Shown piece by piece: positions 17,531 through 26,702 of a DNA stretch of 64,000 nucleotides (positions within the stretch are counted from its first letter, which is position 1; the number at the start of each line of letters is the position of its first letter). The stretch is from DASRIA01 sp963724065. GTDB lineage: Bacteria; Actinomycetota; Thermoleophilia; Solirubrobacterales; JBBDJG01. The DNA lies in the NCBI GenBank assembly GCA_963724065.1, contig CAVRTB010000002.1, positions 434,001-498,000 on the forward strand. The letters are read 5' to 3'. The notes under the pieces were generated by a model, which ran no database searches, had not been told where the DNA came from, and worked only from the letters and a program-made list of their open reading frames with translations. Made by a program: the position numbers and the translations under genes.

Positions 17531-19066
17531 CTAGCCCACCAGGGCGCGTTCCATCGCCACCTCGGCCTCCAGGCTCTGCCGGTCGCGATAGATAGTGGCC
17601 ACAGCAAGGGCTCGACCACCGCGCACGAAACGCACGGCGCAATCCTTGGCCGTGATGCTCCCTTCGACTTCGATCGAATCCCAGCCCTCGGCGTGCCCCA
17701 CGTAGTTGATGGGCACATCGTAGTGCTGGCTCCAGAAGAAGGGGATCGCGCGAAACCGGTCGCTCTCGCCCAGGATGTTTCGTGCCGCCGCCTGACCCTG
17801 ACGCTGGGCTACCACCCAGTGCTCGACCCGAATTCGCTCCCCGGTATGGGGATCCGGCCACCGCGCGATATCGCCCGCGGCATAGACCCCGGGAGCGCTG
17901 GCCTGCAGCCGCTCGTCGACCAGCACGCCGCGGTCCATGCTCAAGCCGGCGGCTTCAGCCAGCTCAAGGTGAGGCCGGACGCCGATGCCCGCTACGACCA
18001 GGTCCGCCGGCAGCCGGGTCCCGTTCTCCAGTGTGACGAAGCCACCACCGATCCCGCTTGCCCTCTGGCTCAGGTGAAACTTCACCCCATGCTCCTCATG
18101 GAGTCGCCGGATGAAGTCTCCCAGGTCCGGGCCCATCACCCGCTCCAGCGGGCGCGGGTCCGGCGCCACGACGTGCACCTCCAGCTCGCGCGTGCGCAGT
18201 GAGGCGGCTACCTCGAGGCCGATGAAGCTCGCACCCAATACCACCGCTCGCCGAGCCTTGCCCGCGGCTGCCACGATCGCCTTACTGTCGGCGAAGCTGC
18301 GGAGATAGCGGACAGCCGGATTACCCCGCTCCATCTCCGGAGGCAGGCGTATCGGGCTGGCCCCGGTGGCGAGGAGGAGCGCCCCGAACTCCACCGTGGC
18401 GCCATCGTCCAGGCGAATGCGACGGGCCTTTGGCTCGATCGCGGCCACCTTGCGATCATGGATGATGTCGATTCCCCGCTCCCGGTAGAACTCCGGGGGA
18501 TGCAGCGGAATCCAGTCCTCGGAGGCCGTGCCCGCGAGATAATCCTTGGAGAGGTTGGGCCGGTCATAGGGCGCATCGGGATCGGGATCATATAAAGTCA
18601 CCCGACCCTCATACCCCTCACGCCTCAGGGTCTCGGCGGCGGCATTGCCCGCTGCACCCGCGCCGACGATGACCACAGAACTCGGGGCACCGGCCCGCTT
18701 CGCCGGGCGCGCGCCGGGCCTGGGCTTGGGGTCCTTTCCAGTGACATAGACCTTCCCCGCCCGCTGCTCTACCCGCCAGCAGGGCAGATCGTTGAGCGCT
18801 GGCGGGCGGAGCGCCTCGCCGGTGCGGAGGCTGAAACAGGCGTGGTGCCACGGGCACCGTACCGTATCACCGACGACGAGCCCCTCCGGCAGCGGCCCGC
18901 TGTAGTGGCTGCACACGGCGCCGATGGCAAACCACTCGTCGCCCTGATGGACCAGGAAGACCGGCTTCCCGCCCGCGTGACCGGCCAGCGTTCCTCCATC
19001 CGGTACCTGGCCGATCGGAATGCCGGCTTCCAGGTCCGGCCCAGTCAGTGCTGGCGCTTCACTCAC
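17531..19066 (-). CDS. Rieske-domain/FAD-dependent ferredoxin-reductase-like protein (AIF-like)
   Basis: 511 residues in two parts. Residues about 10 to 110 are a Rieske [2Fe-2S] domain with ligand motifs CSHYSGPL and CPWHHACFS. From about 128 begins an FAD/NAD-dependent reductase: VVIVGAGAAGNAAAETLR, RPNLSKDYL, ATGASPIRLP, the second Rossmann AVVLGASFIGLE, and YAAGDIARW. The layout equals that of AIFM3-like and some dioxygenase reductase proteins, in which Rieske and reductase are fused in one chain. Partner electron acceptor is unknown. Confidence 0.85.
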   Translation of the reverse strand: MSEAPALTGPDLEAGIPIGQVPDGGTLAGHAGGKPVFLVHQGDEWFAIGAVCSHYSGPLPEGLVVGDTVRCPWHHACFSLRTGEALRPPALNDLPCWRVEQRAGKVYVTGKDPKPRPGARPAKRAGAPSSVVIVGAGAAGNAAAETLRREGYEGRVTLYDPDPDAPYDRPNLSKDYLAGTASEDWIPLHPPEFYRERGIDIIHDRKVAAIEPKARRIRLDDGATVEFGALLLATGASPIRLPPEMERGNPAVRYLRSFADSKAIVAAAGKARRAVVLGASFIGLEVAASLRTRELEVHVVAPDPRPLERVMGPDLGDFIRRLHEEHGVKFHLSQRASGIGGGFVTLENGTRLPADLVVAGIGVRPHLELAEAAGLSMDRGVLVDERLQASAPGVYAAGDIARWPDPHTGERIRVEHWVVAQRQGQAAARNILGESDRFRAIPFFWSQHYDVPINYVGHAEGWDSIEVEGSITAKDCAVRFVRGGRALAVATIYRDRQSLEAEVAMERALVG

Positions 19067-19089
19067 AACCCCCCCGCTGTCTTACAGAA

Positions 19090-19170
19090 GGTTTACCACA
19101 GAGGCAGAGAGGGACACAGATTGTCAGGTGCCGGACTGACAGCCAAGAATTCCAAGAACGCAAAACGATC
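19090..19170. repeat. Intergenic repeat of the ACCACAGAGGC type
   Basis: The sequence at 19,094 to 19,118 (ACCACAGAGGCAGAGAGGG then ACACAG) and the downstream AATTCCAAGAACGCAAA words resemble a short interspersed intergenic repeat I recall from several soil phyla. Only one copy occurs in the window, so the assignment rests on memory of the motif. Confidence 0.3.
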
Positions 19171-19183
19171 GGGCGAGGAAGCA

Positions 19184-19630
19184 TCACTTCAGCTCGGAGG
19201 TACACTGAGGGCAGCGGACCGCGGTCACCGGGATCGGCATACGGCAGTAAGGGCAATCCTTGGTGTTCGGGGCGTCGGCCGCCTGGGGTGGACGCAACCG
19301 GTTGGCGGCCCGGACCACCAGGAAGATCACCAACGCCACGATGAGGAAGGTCACGATGTTGTTAATGAACCTGCCGTAGTTCAGGGTGACCGCTCCCGCG
19401 GCCTGCGCATCGGCCAGCGTCGCATAGGGCGGCGGCCCCTTGGCTCCCTCCTTCAGCAGCAGGAACATGTTGGAGAAATCGACGTTGCCCAGCGCGAGTC
19501 CAATGGGAGGCATGACCACATCATCGACCAGTGATTTGACGATGGCCCCGAATGCCGCCCCAATGATGATGCCCACGGCAAGGTCGAGCACGTTGCCGCG
19601 CATGATGAACGCCTTGAATTCCTTGAGCAT
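19184..19630 (-). CDS. mscL: Large-conductance mechanosensitive channel with C-terminal zinc ribbon
   Basis: MscL opens under membrane tension to release osmolytes. The 148-residue protein begins MLKEFKAFIMRGNVLDLAVG, with TM1 continuing as IIIGAAFGAIVKSLVDDVVMPP, a periplasmic loop, and TM2 (NIVTFLIVALVIFLVVRAAN). The usual C-terminal helix is followed by CPYCRMPIPVTAVRCPQCTS, two CxxC pairs forming a likely zinc ribbon absent from the E. coli protein. The start at 19630 has a GAAAGGAT ribosome site; the frame upstream is not conserved. Confidence 0.9.
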   Translation of the reverse strand: MLKEFKAFIMRGNVLDLAVGIIIGAAFGAIVKSLVDDVVMPPIGLALGNVDFSNMFLLLKEGAKGPPPYATLADAQAAGAVTLNYGRFINNIVTFLIVALVIFLVVRAANRLRPPQAADAPNTKDCPYCRMPIPVTAVRCPQCTSELK

Positions 19631-19783
19631 GTCGAATCCTTTCGGGAGGTCAGCTGGGCCCAATCGCTCCTATCTCGTTTCCACCTCAACCGGTCACGTG
19701 GCGACCGTCAGCCTCTCGGCATCGGCCGCCCGGAGGCAGGGATCGATGTCGTCGAAGAAGCGTCTTCAACAGCATTGTCCGGC

Positions 19784-19872
19784 GTCAGGAGTCGGGGTCG
19801 GGACTGGGCAGCCTGCGGCCACTCGAAGATACCGACCATCACCGGTGCTCTCGACTTCCGACTCCCGACTAG
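19784..19872. repeat. Short-word element with inverted AGTCGGG arms
   Basis: Left arm GTCAGGAGTCGGGGTCGGGA (from 19,784) and right arm ending CGACTTCCGACTCCCGACTA (to 19,871) are imperfect inverted copies made of repeated 7-base words (AGTCGGG and its complement), around a non-repetitive centre. The right arm overlaps the last codons of the neighbouring gene. Confidence 0.45.
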
Positions 19873-21005
19873 CCACGATTCTCGACCCCTGCGGGAGGAC
19901 GGATCGGCCGCCGTCCCCGCGCCAGAACCGGCCAGCTGGTTTCTATCCTGCCTCCGCGTATTCCATAGATCACTTCGTGCAGGTGGACGACGATGCAGGC
20001 ATGGTTGGGCACGACCCGGACCAGGTCGCCCACGGCGGGGCGCCAGTCACTCTCTCCGAGGTCGAGGATGCCATGCTCCTCGGACAGCCGCTGCACGGTG
20101 ACCTCCGGCCGATCCAAGAGGGCACCGAATCCGTCCCCGTCTCCCTGACTCGGCTCCCGGCCTAATGCCTTGCTGCCGGCATCGATCACCGCCTGGCCGG
20201 GTACGGCTGTGCTCACCACGGTGGCCAGCACGGTGAGGGCACAATCGCTCCATTCGCAGGCGCCGATCTGGGCCGTGGTCCGGTCGTTATAAACGTAGGT
20301 GCCGGGCCTGAGCTCGGTCACGCCATCGATCTCATGGGTTCGCCAGGCCGTGGGCGTCGAGCCGCCGCTCACGATCTTTGGCTCGAGCCCCGCCTGACGT
20401 AATTTTACGATCACGGCCTGGAGTGCCGTGCGGAGCCGCTCGAGCTCGGCACTGTGCTCGCTGACGGGACCACGGATGTGTCCCGGGTAGAAGATGATGC
20501 CACGGTACTCCAGGGGTGACGTCGCTGCCACCGCCCGGGCCAGCGCCAGGACCTCCTCGATTGCGGAAAGACCGACTCGGCGCAGGCCGAGATCCAGCTC
20601 CAGGTAAACCCCGATTGCCCGGCCCCGCTGCCGCGCTGCTGCCGCCAGCTCCGTCGCCACCGCGAGGGAGTCGAGCGCCACCGTGAGATCGAGCCTTGCT
20701 GGGAGGTCCATGAGGCGTTCGAGTTTCGAAGCCCCAACCGGGGGGTAGGCGAGGAGAATATTGTCGGCAACCTCGGCCATGACCTCCACCTCCAGCAGCG
20801 TCGCGCAGGTCAGCCCTGCGGCGCCTCGGCGGAGCTGTTTGGCGCCGACCAGCGGGGACTTGTGCGTCTTGGCGTGAGGCCGGAGTGCCAGCCGGTGCGA
20901 CCGGGCGTATGCCGCCATCCGGTCGAGGTTGGCGTCGAGCCGATCGAGGTCCACCAGTGGAACCGGCGTCTCGAGGGCCCGTCCGCCTTGCATAGATCCG
21001 TTCAT
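19869..21005 (-). CDS. D-threonine aldolase/D-serine dehydratase-like PLP enzyme
   Basis: 378 residues of the fold-type III (alanine racemase-like barrel) family. The PLP lysine lies in ALRPHAKTHKSP (about 42 to 53), followed by AEVADNILLAYPPVG, VYLELDLGLRRVG and the C-terminal metal/substrate region PNHACIVVHLHEVIYGI typical of D-threonine aldolase and D-serine dehydratase (DSD1). The reaction is cleavage of D-3-hydroxyamino acids or deamination of D-serine. The ATG at 21005 is preferred over an upstream start that adds non-conserved sequence. Confidence 0.8.
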   Translation of the reverse strand: MNGSMQGGRALETPVPLVDLDRLDANLDRMAAYARSHRLALRPHAKTHKSPLVGAKQLRRGAAGLTCATLLEVEVMAEVADNILLAYPPVGASKLERLMDLPARLDLTVALDSLAVATELAAAARQRGRAIGVYLELDLGLRRVGLSAIEEVLALARAVAATSPLEYRGIIFYPGHIRGPVSEHSAELERLRTALQAVIVKLRQAGLEPKIVSGGSTPTAWRTHEIDGVTELRPGTYVYNDRTTAQIGACEWSDCALTVLATVVSTAVPGQAVIDAGSKALGREPSQGDGDGFGALLDRPEVTVQRLSEEHGILDLGESDWRPAVGDLVRVVPNHACIVVHLHEVIYGIRGGRIETSWPVLARGRRPIRPPAGVENRG

Positions 21006-21113
21006 AGCTCCATGATCTCCCCGCCTCCGAGGGTATGCAAGCGTTGCGGGGGCTGTGCGCCCGCCGGCCAGGTGGGCGTCCCCCTGTGAATTACGTGCCT
21101 TTCTGTCACACCA

Positions 21114-22253
21114 ATGACACAAGGACATGCGCTAGCGGTGAACCCCGACCTCCAAAACCCGCGGCTTCTGCTGCTTCTGCTCCCGCTCCTGGGATGCGGA
21201 CACTCGGAGCCATTCGGCACGCCCTCCACCGGAACCGACCAGCCGTTCGATGCCGGACCTCCAGTTCAATTGACCTACAACCTGGGACCCGATCGCGGTG
21301 CCGCCTGGCTCTCCGACGGCTCCGGCATTCTCTACTCGACGCAGCAGCTGGGACGGCGCGACAATGACGTCTGCCTCGCCCTGCTCCCGCCCGGCGGAGG
21401 CAGTCAACGGCAGCTGACCTGCGATCTGTCGCCCACCGGGGCTGATACTGTAGACGCTATCGAGTCTCCCGCACCGGCGCCGGATGGGCGGTTGGCTTTC
21501 GTCGGATACAGCTCTCGGTTCGGCACCATTCCACCCGGCAGCACCGGTATCTACCTCGGCTCGCGTTCCAATCCCGCCGGCAGGACCACGCTTCGTTCGC
21601 TGCCGTACACCATACCGGGAGGACCGCTGCACACGGCCGCCTCTCAGCTCCGCTGGCTGACAACGACACGACTGGTGTATCTCGGGGAGCGAGCGGACTT
21701 CGCGCCGCACTGCGACCGGTGTGCCGAGTGGGATACCGTGACCACAGGCCTGAACGTGGTCGCCCTCGATGTGACTCAGCCTGGAGGGATACCGCAGCTC
21801 ATTCCCGGCACCGACAACGCTTCCGGTCTCTCGCGGGGAGCTGACGAGGATGAGATCTACTTCACCTTGAGCGGCGACGCCCGAGTGTACCGTCAGAGAC
21901 TTTCCACCGGCGCCATCAGTGTGGCGTATGACTTCGGCGCCGCGGGCATGGCACGGGATGTCCACGTCGTCGGAAGCCGGATGGCGGCGGTCGTCGGGGG
22001 GCGGGTGGCGTACGGGGTCGATCCGCGGTTCGGACCCACGCAATGGGACAGCGGAGGCGTGCTGCACCTGGTGGATCTCTCCTCCGGCCAGGACAGGGTT
22101 CTCGGCGGACCGGGATTGTTCCGGCGACCGCAGATTTCTCCGTCGGGTTCGGCCGTTGTTGTCGAGGTGTATCCCCTCGACATCGGGTTCGGGGACCCAC
22201 CCGACACCCTGGTAAGCCGGCGAGGTGATCTGTTTCTCTACGGGCTGCCGTGA
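21114..22253 (+). CDS. Lipoprotein with TolB-like beta-propeller features
   Basis: 379 residues with a lipoprotein signal (RLLLLLLPLLGCG; lipobox LLGC, lipidated Cys28). The mature part has repeated strands with DGSGILYST, DGRLAFVGY, ADEDEIYFT and SPSGSAVVVE, as in WD40/TolB-type propellers. Its GTGA overlap with the TonB receptor start (22,250 to 22,253) implies translational coupling, so it may be an accessory surface protein for that receptor. No substrate can be named. Confidence 0.6.
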   Translation: MTQGHALAVNPDLQNPRLLLLLLPLLGCGHSEPFGTPSTGTDQPFDAGPPVQLTYNLGPDRGAAWLSDGSGILYSTQQLGRRDNDVCLALLPPGGGSQRQLTCDLSPTGADTVDAIESPAPAPDGRLAFVGYSSRFGTIPPGSTGIYLGSRSNPAGRTTLRSLPYTIPGGPLHTAASQLRWLTTTRLVYLGERADFAPHCDRCAEWDTVTTGLNVVALDVTQPGGIPQLIPGTDNASGLSRGADEDEIYFTLSGDARVYRQRLSTGAISVAYDFGAAGMARDVHVVGSRMAAVVGGRVAYGVDPRFGPTQWDSGGVLHLVDLSSGQDRVLGGPGLFRRPQISPSGSAVVVEVYPLDIGFGDPPDTLVSRRGDLFLYGLP

Positions 22254-25027
22254 CCCCCCGGGGCGTGACCGCACTGGCCGCGATGGTTCTTGCCGCGGCG
22301 CTGCCGCGGGCCGCCATGGGGCAGGCGGAAGGCTCTATGGCCGGCCGAGTGCTGGATGCGCGCTCCGGCACCGGACTCCCCCAGGCCCAGGTACTGGTGG
22401 ACGGCCGACTCCGGGCCGTCACCGATACAGCCGGCACCTATCGGGCCCGTGGCATCCGGAGCGGCTGGCACCGAATCTCGGCGCGTCTCATCGGTTATCG
22501 CAGCGTGGTGCAGGACAGCGTTTTCGTCCGCGCGGGCGCAACCACGATGCTGGACTTTTCGCTGGAGACCAACCCGCTCGAGCTGGCCCCTCTGGTGGTG
22601 ACGGCCCCGGTGGATCCGGTGCTCGACCCGCTCGCGACCGCGACGGAGCAGAAGATCAGCGCGGAAGACCTCCGCGAGCTGCCGGTGAGCTCACTGGAGG
22701 AAGCGCTGGCGTTGTCGGCCGGAAGCGTGGGCCAGAGCTACCGGGGCGGCAGGTTGGGCGAAGAGTCCTTCATCCTAGATGGGCTCGGCGTGAAGAACCA
22801 GCTCGACGCGGCCAACGGCGGACTCGGCCTCCGGATACCTCCCGACGTGCTGAGTGAGGCGTCGCTCGTCACCAACGGCTTCTCCGCGCGATACGGACAG
22901 GCGCTCTCCGGCCTGGTGAACGTGGTGACCAAGGAGCCCGGAAACCGCTGGGAAGGCCGCCTCGGGTACGAGACTGATAGACCATTGGGCGGCCGCTGGG
23001 ACCTGGGACTGGACCGCTTTGTTGCCCAGGCGGATGGTCCACTCATCGGGCGAGTCGGCGCGGTGGCCGCCATCGATGTGGCCGGCAGACTCGACGCCGA
23101 TCCGGTGAACGCGCCGGCACCCACTGACCCTCGCGATCCGCGAACCTCTGCTCCCGCTATGCTGCCCCACAACAGCGGCGAGCAGTGGACCGCGCTGGGC
23201 AAGATCACGTTACCACTGACCGATCAGCTCACCCTGCGCACGCTCGGGGTCCACACCGAAGACCAGAGCCTGCTCTACGACCAGGCCTACAAGTACGACC
23301 TGGCCCTTGCTCCGGCACAGCGCCTTCGCGGCGACCTGTTCACCGGCCACGTGCAGTACGCCACCAGTCCGCGCAGCGGCAAGCCGCTGATAGCGGATCT
23401 CCGGGTGGGCCGGTTCACGCGGGAGTTTATCCGCGGGACGCTGGATGCCGAGGTGAGCTACGCCCTGGGGGCGCTCACCGGGCGCCGGTTCCACTTCCTG
23501 GGCGAAGACATCGCGCGCGCGCAAGAGACCGCCGGCGGTCCAATCGATGGCCTTTTCGTGCCGCAACCGAGCACCACATCGCCCTGGGGAGTGCCGGCCT
23601 TCTTCCTGGGGGGAGGTTCGAGCGGTGAGCTCGGCTGGAGCCACTTCGGTGAGACCAGGGGCCAGCTCGACGTGACCTTCGGAGCCAGCGAGAGTGTGGA
23701 CCTCTATGCCGGGGCCGAGCTGACACGGCAGCAGGTGCGGACCTTTCAACGTGCGCTGGGCTATCTGCCGGTGGGCGACAGTGTGCCGCCGGTAGCGGTG
23801 TCCAGCTTCTCGCCCCGGAGCGCGGCCGGGTACCTCGAGGGACAAATTCGCCTGGCCGATCTGGCGTTCACGGCGGGCCTCCGCTACGACCAGTTCAACG
23901 CCGGCAGCACGCTGGCGGCCGAGTCGCGCGGCTCCCGGCGCCGCCTCAGTCCTCGCTTTGCGGTGTCGACCATCCTCGCCAAGGCCACCTTCGTGGCCAG
24001 CTACGGCCGGTTCGCACAGGCACCCGATTACCAATACCTGGCCGACGCGGCCTTCGACGATACCACGAGAACCGGCCGGTTCCGCCGCGGCAATCCCAAC
24101 ATCGGCTTCGAAGACGCCACCCAGTACGAGTTCAGCCTCCGGCTCCGGCCCACGCCCATCACGTCGCTTCGGCTCGGGGTATACGTCAAGCGGCTCGACG
24201 GGCTGGTGGCCTCCGTGCCGCTCGGCCTGGATCCGGATTCCACCATCTTCGGGAATGCGGACGCTGGCAGCGTCAAAGGCGCCGAACTGCTCTTCGAGCG
24301 CGAGCTGCGAGGAGGATTCGGCATGCGGGTGGCGTACACGCTCCAACGCGCCACCGCCACGGCCACCGACGCGTTTCTCCTCAATCGACTGATCTCGATC
24401 GATCCGGTGACCGGTGACACGATCCGGCCGGCACGGGCCGAGTTTGCGCTGGACTATGACCGCCGGCATACCGGCACGGTGATTCTCCGCAGCCGGATAC
24501 CGCACGAGTCCAGTCCCAAACTGCTGGGGGTGCGCCCTCTGGGAGGACTCGAGAGCGCCGCAATCATCCGGTTGAGCTCCGGGTTGCCGTTCTCCCGCAC
24601 CAACACCGCCGGTGACTCGCTGTTGGGTCTGCCGAACGACTCACGACTGCCGGCCACGATGACCGTGGATCTGCTGGTGCGCCGGCCTCTGCGACTGGGC
24701 GGCGCCCGGGGCGGTGTGTACCTGGATGTGAGGAACCTGCTGAACCGGCGAAACGTCGTGGCGGTACGAAGGGATACGGGGCAGCCGGCCCCGGATATCG
24801 CGGGCGTCGAAGCCCTGGCGGAGGCGGCCTACCAGGCCCATCCGGAGGAGATTCCGTTCGAGTCGGCGCGCTATAGGGCCTTCGCCGACACCGATGGCAA
24901 TGGTTATATCGAGGGAAGGGAGGAGCTGTTTCCGCTGTACCTGGCAGCGGCCCGGGACTTTACTCAGCCCCTGTTTGCGTACGGCCCGCCCCGCTTGCTG
25001 CGGCTGGGGGTCGAGTTCCTTTTCTGA
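22250..25027 (+). CDS. TonB-dependent receptor with carboxypeptidase-regulatory domain
   Basis: 925 residues. A signal peptide (ALAAMVLAAALPRAAMGQ) is followed by a CarboxypepD-regulatory-like beta-sandwich (about 28 to 110: AGRVLDARSGTGLPQAQVLV), a plug domain (about 135 to 230: ISAEDLRELPVSSLEEAL, FILDGLGVKN, FSARYGQALSGLVNVVTK) and a barrel ending in the terminal hydrophobic LLRLGVEFLF. Such receptors take up large substrates across the outer membrane using TonB energy. GTG at 22250 overlaps the lipoprotein stop. Its 3-prime end overlaps the convergent oxidoreductase by 64 bases. Confidence 0.88.
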   Translation: MTPRGVTALAAMVLAAALPRAAMGQAEGSMAGRVLDARSGTGLPQAQVLVDGRLRAVTDTAGTYRARGIRSGWHRISARLIGYRSVVQDSVFVRAGATTMLDFSLETNPLELAPLVVTAPVDPVLDPLATATEQKISAEDLRELPVSSLEEALALSAGSVGQSYRGGRLGEESFILDGLGVKNQLDAANGGLGLRIPPDVLSEASLVTNGFSARYGQALSGLVNVVTKEPGNRWEGRLGYETDRPLGGRWDLGLDRFVAQADGPLIGRVGAVAAIDVAGRLDADPVNAPAPTDPRDPRTSAPAMLPHNSGEQWTALGKITLPLTDQLTLRTLGVHTEDQSLLYDQAYKYDLALAPAQRLRGDLFTGHVQYATSPRSGKPLIADLRVGRFTREFIRGTLDAEVSYALGALTGRRFHFLGEDIARAQETAGGPIDGLFVPQPSTTSPWGVPAFFLGGGSSGELGWSHFGETRGQLDVTFGASESVDLYAGAELTRQQVRTFQRALGYLPVGDSVPPVAVSSFSPRSAAGYLEGQIRLADLAFTAGLRYDQFNAGSTLAAESRGSRRRLSPRFAVSTILAKATFVASYGRFAQAPDYQYLADAAFDDTTRTGRFRRGNPNIGFEDATQYEFSLRLRPTPITSLRLGVYVKRLDGLVASVPLGLDPDSTIFGNADAGSVKGAELLFERELRGGFGMRVAYTLQRATATATDAFLLNRLISIDPVTGDTIRPARAEFALDYDRRHTGTVILRSRIPHESSPKLLGVRPLGGLESAAIIRLSSGLPFSRTNTAGDSLLGLPNDSRLPATMTVDLLVRRPLRLGGARGGVYLDVRNLLNRRNVVAVRRDTGQPAPDIAGVEALAEAAYQAHPEEIPFESARYRAFADTDGNGYIEGREELFPLYLAAARDFTQPLFAYGPPRLLRLGVEFLF

Positions 25028-25923
25028 GCCAGGTCTTCCTTGAGCAGAACTTTGTTGATGGCCATGCCGGCTTCGCTCCCCTCGGCGGCGGCCACGACCA
25101 CGAACTGAACATCCTTCGAGGCATCGCCCGCCACGTACAGCCCGGAGACGTTGGTCACCTCACAGCTCCCCGTGTCCACCGTGCCCTTCGCGTTGAACCG
25201 GGCGCCCAGCTGTTCGGCAAGCCGGGAGCGTTGATGCTGACCGGAGCAGAAAAAGAGGGCCCGCCGGGAGAGCGGCTCGCCCTGGCCGAAAACGATCCGG
25301 TCCAGGAGCCCGTCCCTGCCCTCGAGCCGCACAACCGGGTCGTCGCGCACCTCGATTCCGGCCTGGTTGAGCTGCTCTTCTTCCTCCTCTGACAAACCGG
25401 CGGGCCCATCGGTGCAAAGCACCACGTCGTCGCTCCACACGGTCAGCCCCAGGGCCAGCGCGGTGCCGGCCTCGGCGCGGCCATAGACTGCGAGCGGCTG
25501 ATCGCGCCACTCCCATGCGTCGCAATAGGGGCAGTGGTGGACACTCTTGCCGTACAGCTCCGGGAATCCCTCGATCTGGGGAACTTCATCCACCACGCCC
25601 GTGGCCAGGAGCAGCTTGCGGGCGCTGAGCTGGAGGCCGCCGGCGCAGACGACGCTGAAGCCGCCCGAGGTTCTGCGGGCTCCGGTTATCTCACCACGAT
25701 GGAACTCGACCGTGGGATACCGCTCCAGGTCCTGGCGGGCCAGGCGGAGAAACTCGCCCGGGTGCATGCCGTCCCGCGTGAGATACCCATGCAGTCCATC
25801 CGACTGCGCGTTCCTCGGCTCGCCGGCATCGCACACCAGCACGCTGCGCCGGCACCGCGCCAGCATGAGCGCCCCGCTCAGGCCGGCCGGGCCAGCGCCA
25901 ACGACGATGCAGTCGTACGTCAC
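24964..25923 (-). CDS. Thioredoxin-reductase-like FAD/NAD(P) oxidoreductase
   Basis: 319 residues, two Rossmann domains: VVGAGPAGLSGALMLARC at the start and AVYGRAEAGTALALGL in the middle. Between them the pair CPYCDAWEW (about 134 to 142) gives the CxxC redox-active cysteines of thioredoxin reductases. FAD closes with GLYVAGDASKDVQ. It starts the leftward run overlapping the SRPBCC gene by four bases. The real partner could be a thioredoxin or another disulfide protein. Confidence 0.8.
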   Translation of the reverse strand: MTYDCIVVGAGPAGLSGALMLARCRRSVLVCDAGEPRNAQSDGLHGYLTRDGMHPGEFLRLARQDLERYPTVEFHRGEITGARRTSGGFSVVCAGGLQLSARKLLLATGVVDEVPQIEGFPELYGKSVHHCPYCDAWEWRDQPLAVYGRAEAGTALALGLTVWSDDVVLCTDGPAGLSEEEEEQLNQAGIEVRDDPVVRLEGRDGLLDRIVFGQGEPLSRRALFFCSGQHQRSRLAEQLGARFNAKGTVDTGSCEVTNVSGLYVAGDASKDVQFVVVAAAEGSEAGMAINKVLLKEDLAQKRNSTPSRSKRGGPYANRG

Positions 25924-26693
25924 CGAGCGGGTTGACTCGGCCTGCGCGCGCGAGAGCCGGTTGCCACCTCACCCGAGTCCATGACCTGCTTGAGCCGGCG
26001 CAGATCCTCCGCCACCTGCTTGGAGGGCTCCTCACCGAGCAGCTTGGCCACGGCGACGCCCACCTGGCCGGCCGGAGGCTCGTAGCTCAATACCACGCGA
26101 ACTTCGGTGGCCGCCCCGTCGTCCGACGGCGTAAAGTGTACCGAGCCGGCGTTGCTGATCTCGGATCCAGGAAGCGAACGCCATGCGATCAGCTCATCGT
26201 CGATCTCGTTGTGGATGACGGCATCCCACTCCACTCGGGTGCCGGCCGGACCCTTGGCCACCCAGCGGGAGCGGTTCTCATCGATCACGGTGACCGCTTC
26301 CAGATGATCCATGAAGCGGGGCAGGTTCTCGAAATTTCGCCAGAAGCGATAGACCTCGAGCACGGGGCGATTGATGGTCACACTTTCTTCCACCTTGGTT
26401 CCCTGCCCCCGGCCAACGCTCGCCACCGGACCATCGCGGTTCTCCCGGCGGGTGAGTCCCGCCAGGACGCGCTTTGCCGGACCACGTCCGGTGAGCGCGC
26501 GAGCGATCAACCCGGTCGCCACCGGAAACAGGATGGGCCGAAGCCGGCGCTTTCGAAAGCTCAACGCTACCAAGGCCACGCCGGCAATACCGGAGACCAG
26601 GCGCTCGGTCTTCCCCACGTCCGTCTCTTTCACGTCCTTGTGCCGCCGGAGGTTCTCCCACCGTTCGCTCGAGCCATTGTATGTCGATGCCAT
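25920..26693 (-). CDS. SRPBCC (START-like) protein with membrane N-terminus, copy 1
   Basis: 257 residues. The N-terminal third has a predicted membrane segment (ERLVSGIAGVALVALSFRKRR and a second hydrophobic stretch). The C-terminal SRPBCC/cyclase-dehydrase domain (about 105 to 245) opens with VEESVTINRPVLEVYRFWRN and has FMDHLEAVTVIDENRSRWVAKG and EISNAGSVHFTP. A homologous gene (28,011 to 28,919) lies nearby, with an SDR gene between them. Ligand unknown. Similar gene sets occur in stress-induced clusters of soil bacteria, by my recollection. Confidence 0.75.
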   Translation of the reverse strand: MASTYNGSSERWENLRRHKDVKETDVGKTERLVSGIAGVALVALSFRKRRLRPILFPVATGLIARALTGRGPAKRVLAGLTRRENRDGPVASVGRGQGTKVEESVTINRPVLEVYRFWRNFENLPRFMDHLEAVTVIDENRSRWVAKGPAGTRVEWDAVIHNEIDDELIAWRSLPGSEISNAGSVHFTPSDDGAATEVRVVLSYEPPAGQVGVAVAKLLGEEPSKQVAEDLRRLKQVMDSGEVATGSRARRPSQPAR

Positions 26694-26702
26694 GGAGCCT
26701 TC

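Noticed and set aside
21132..22274. Minus-strand open frame antisense to the lipoprotein
   Set aside because: No homology; the plus strand has a signal peptide, lipobox and propeller strands.
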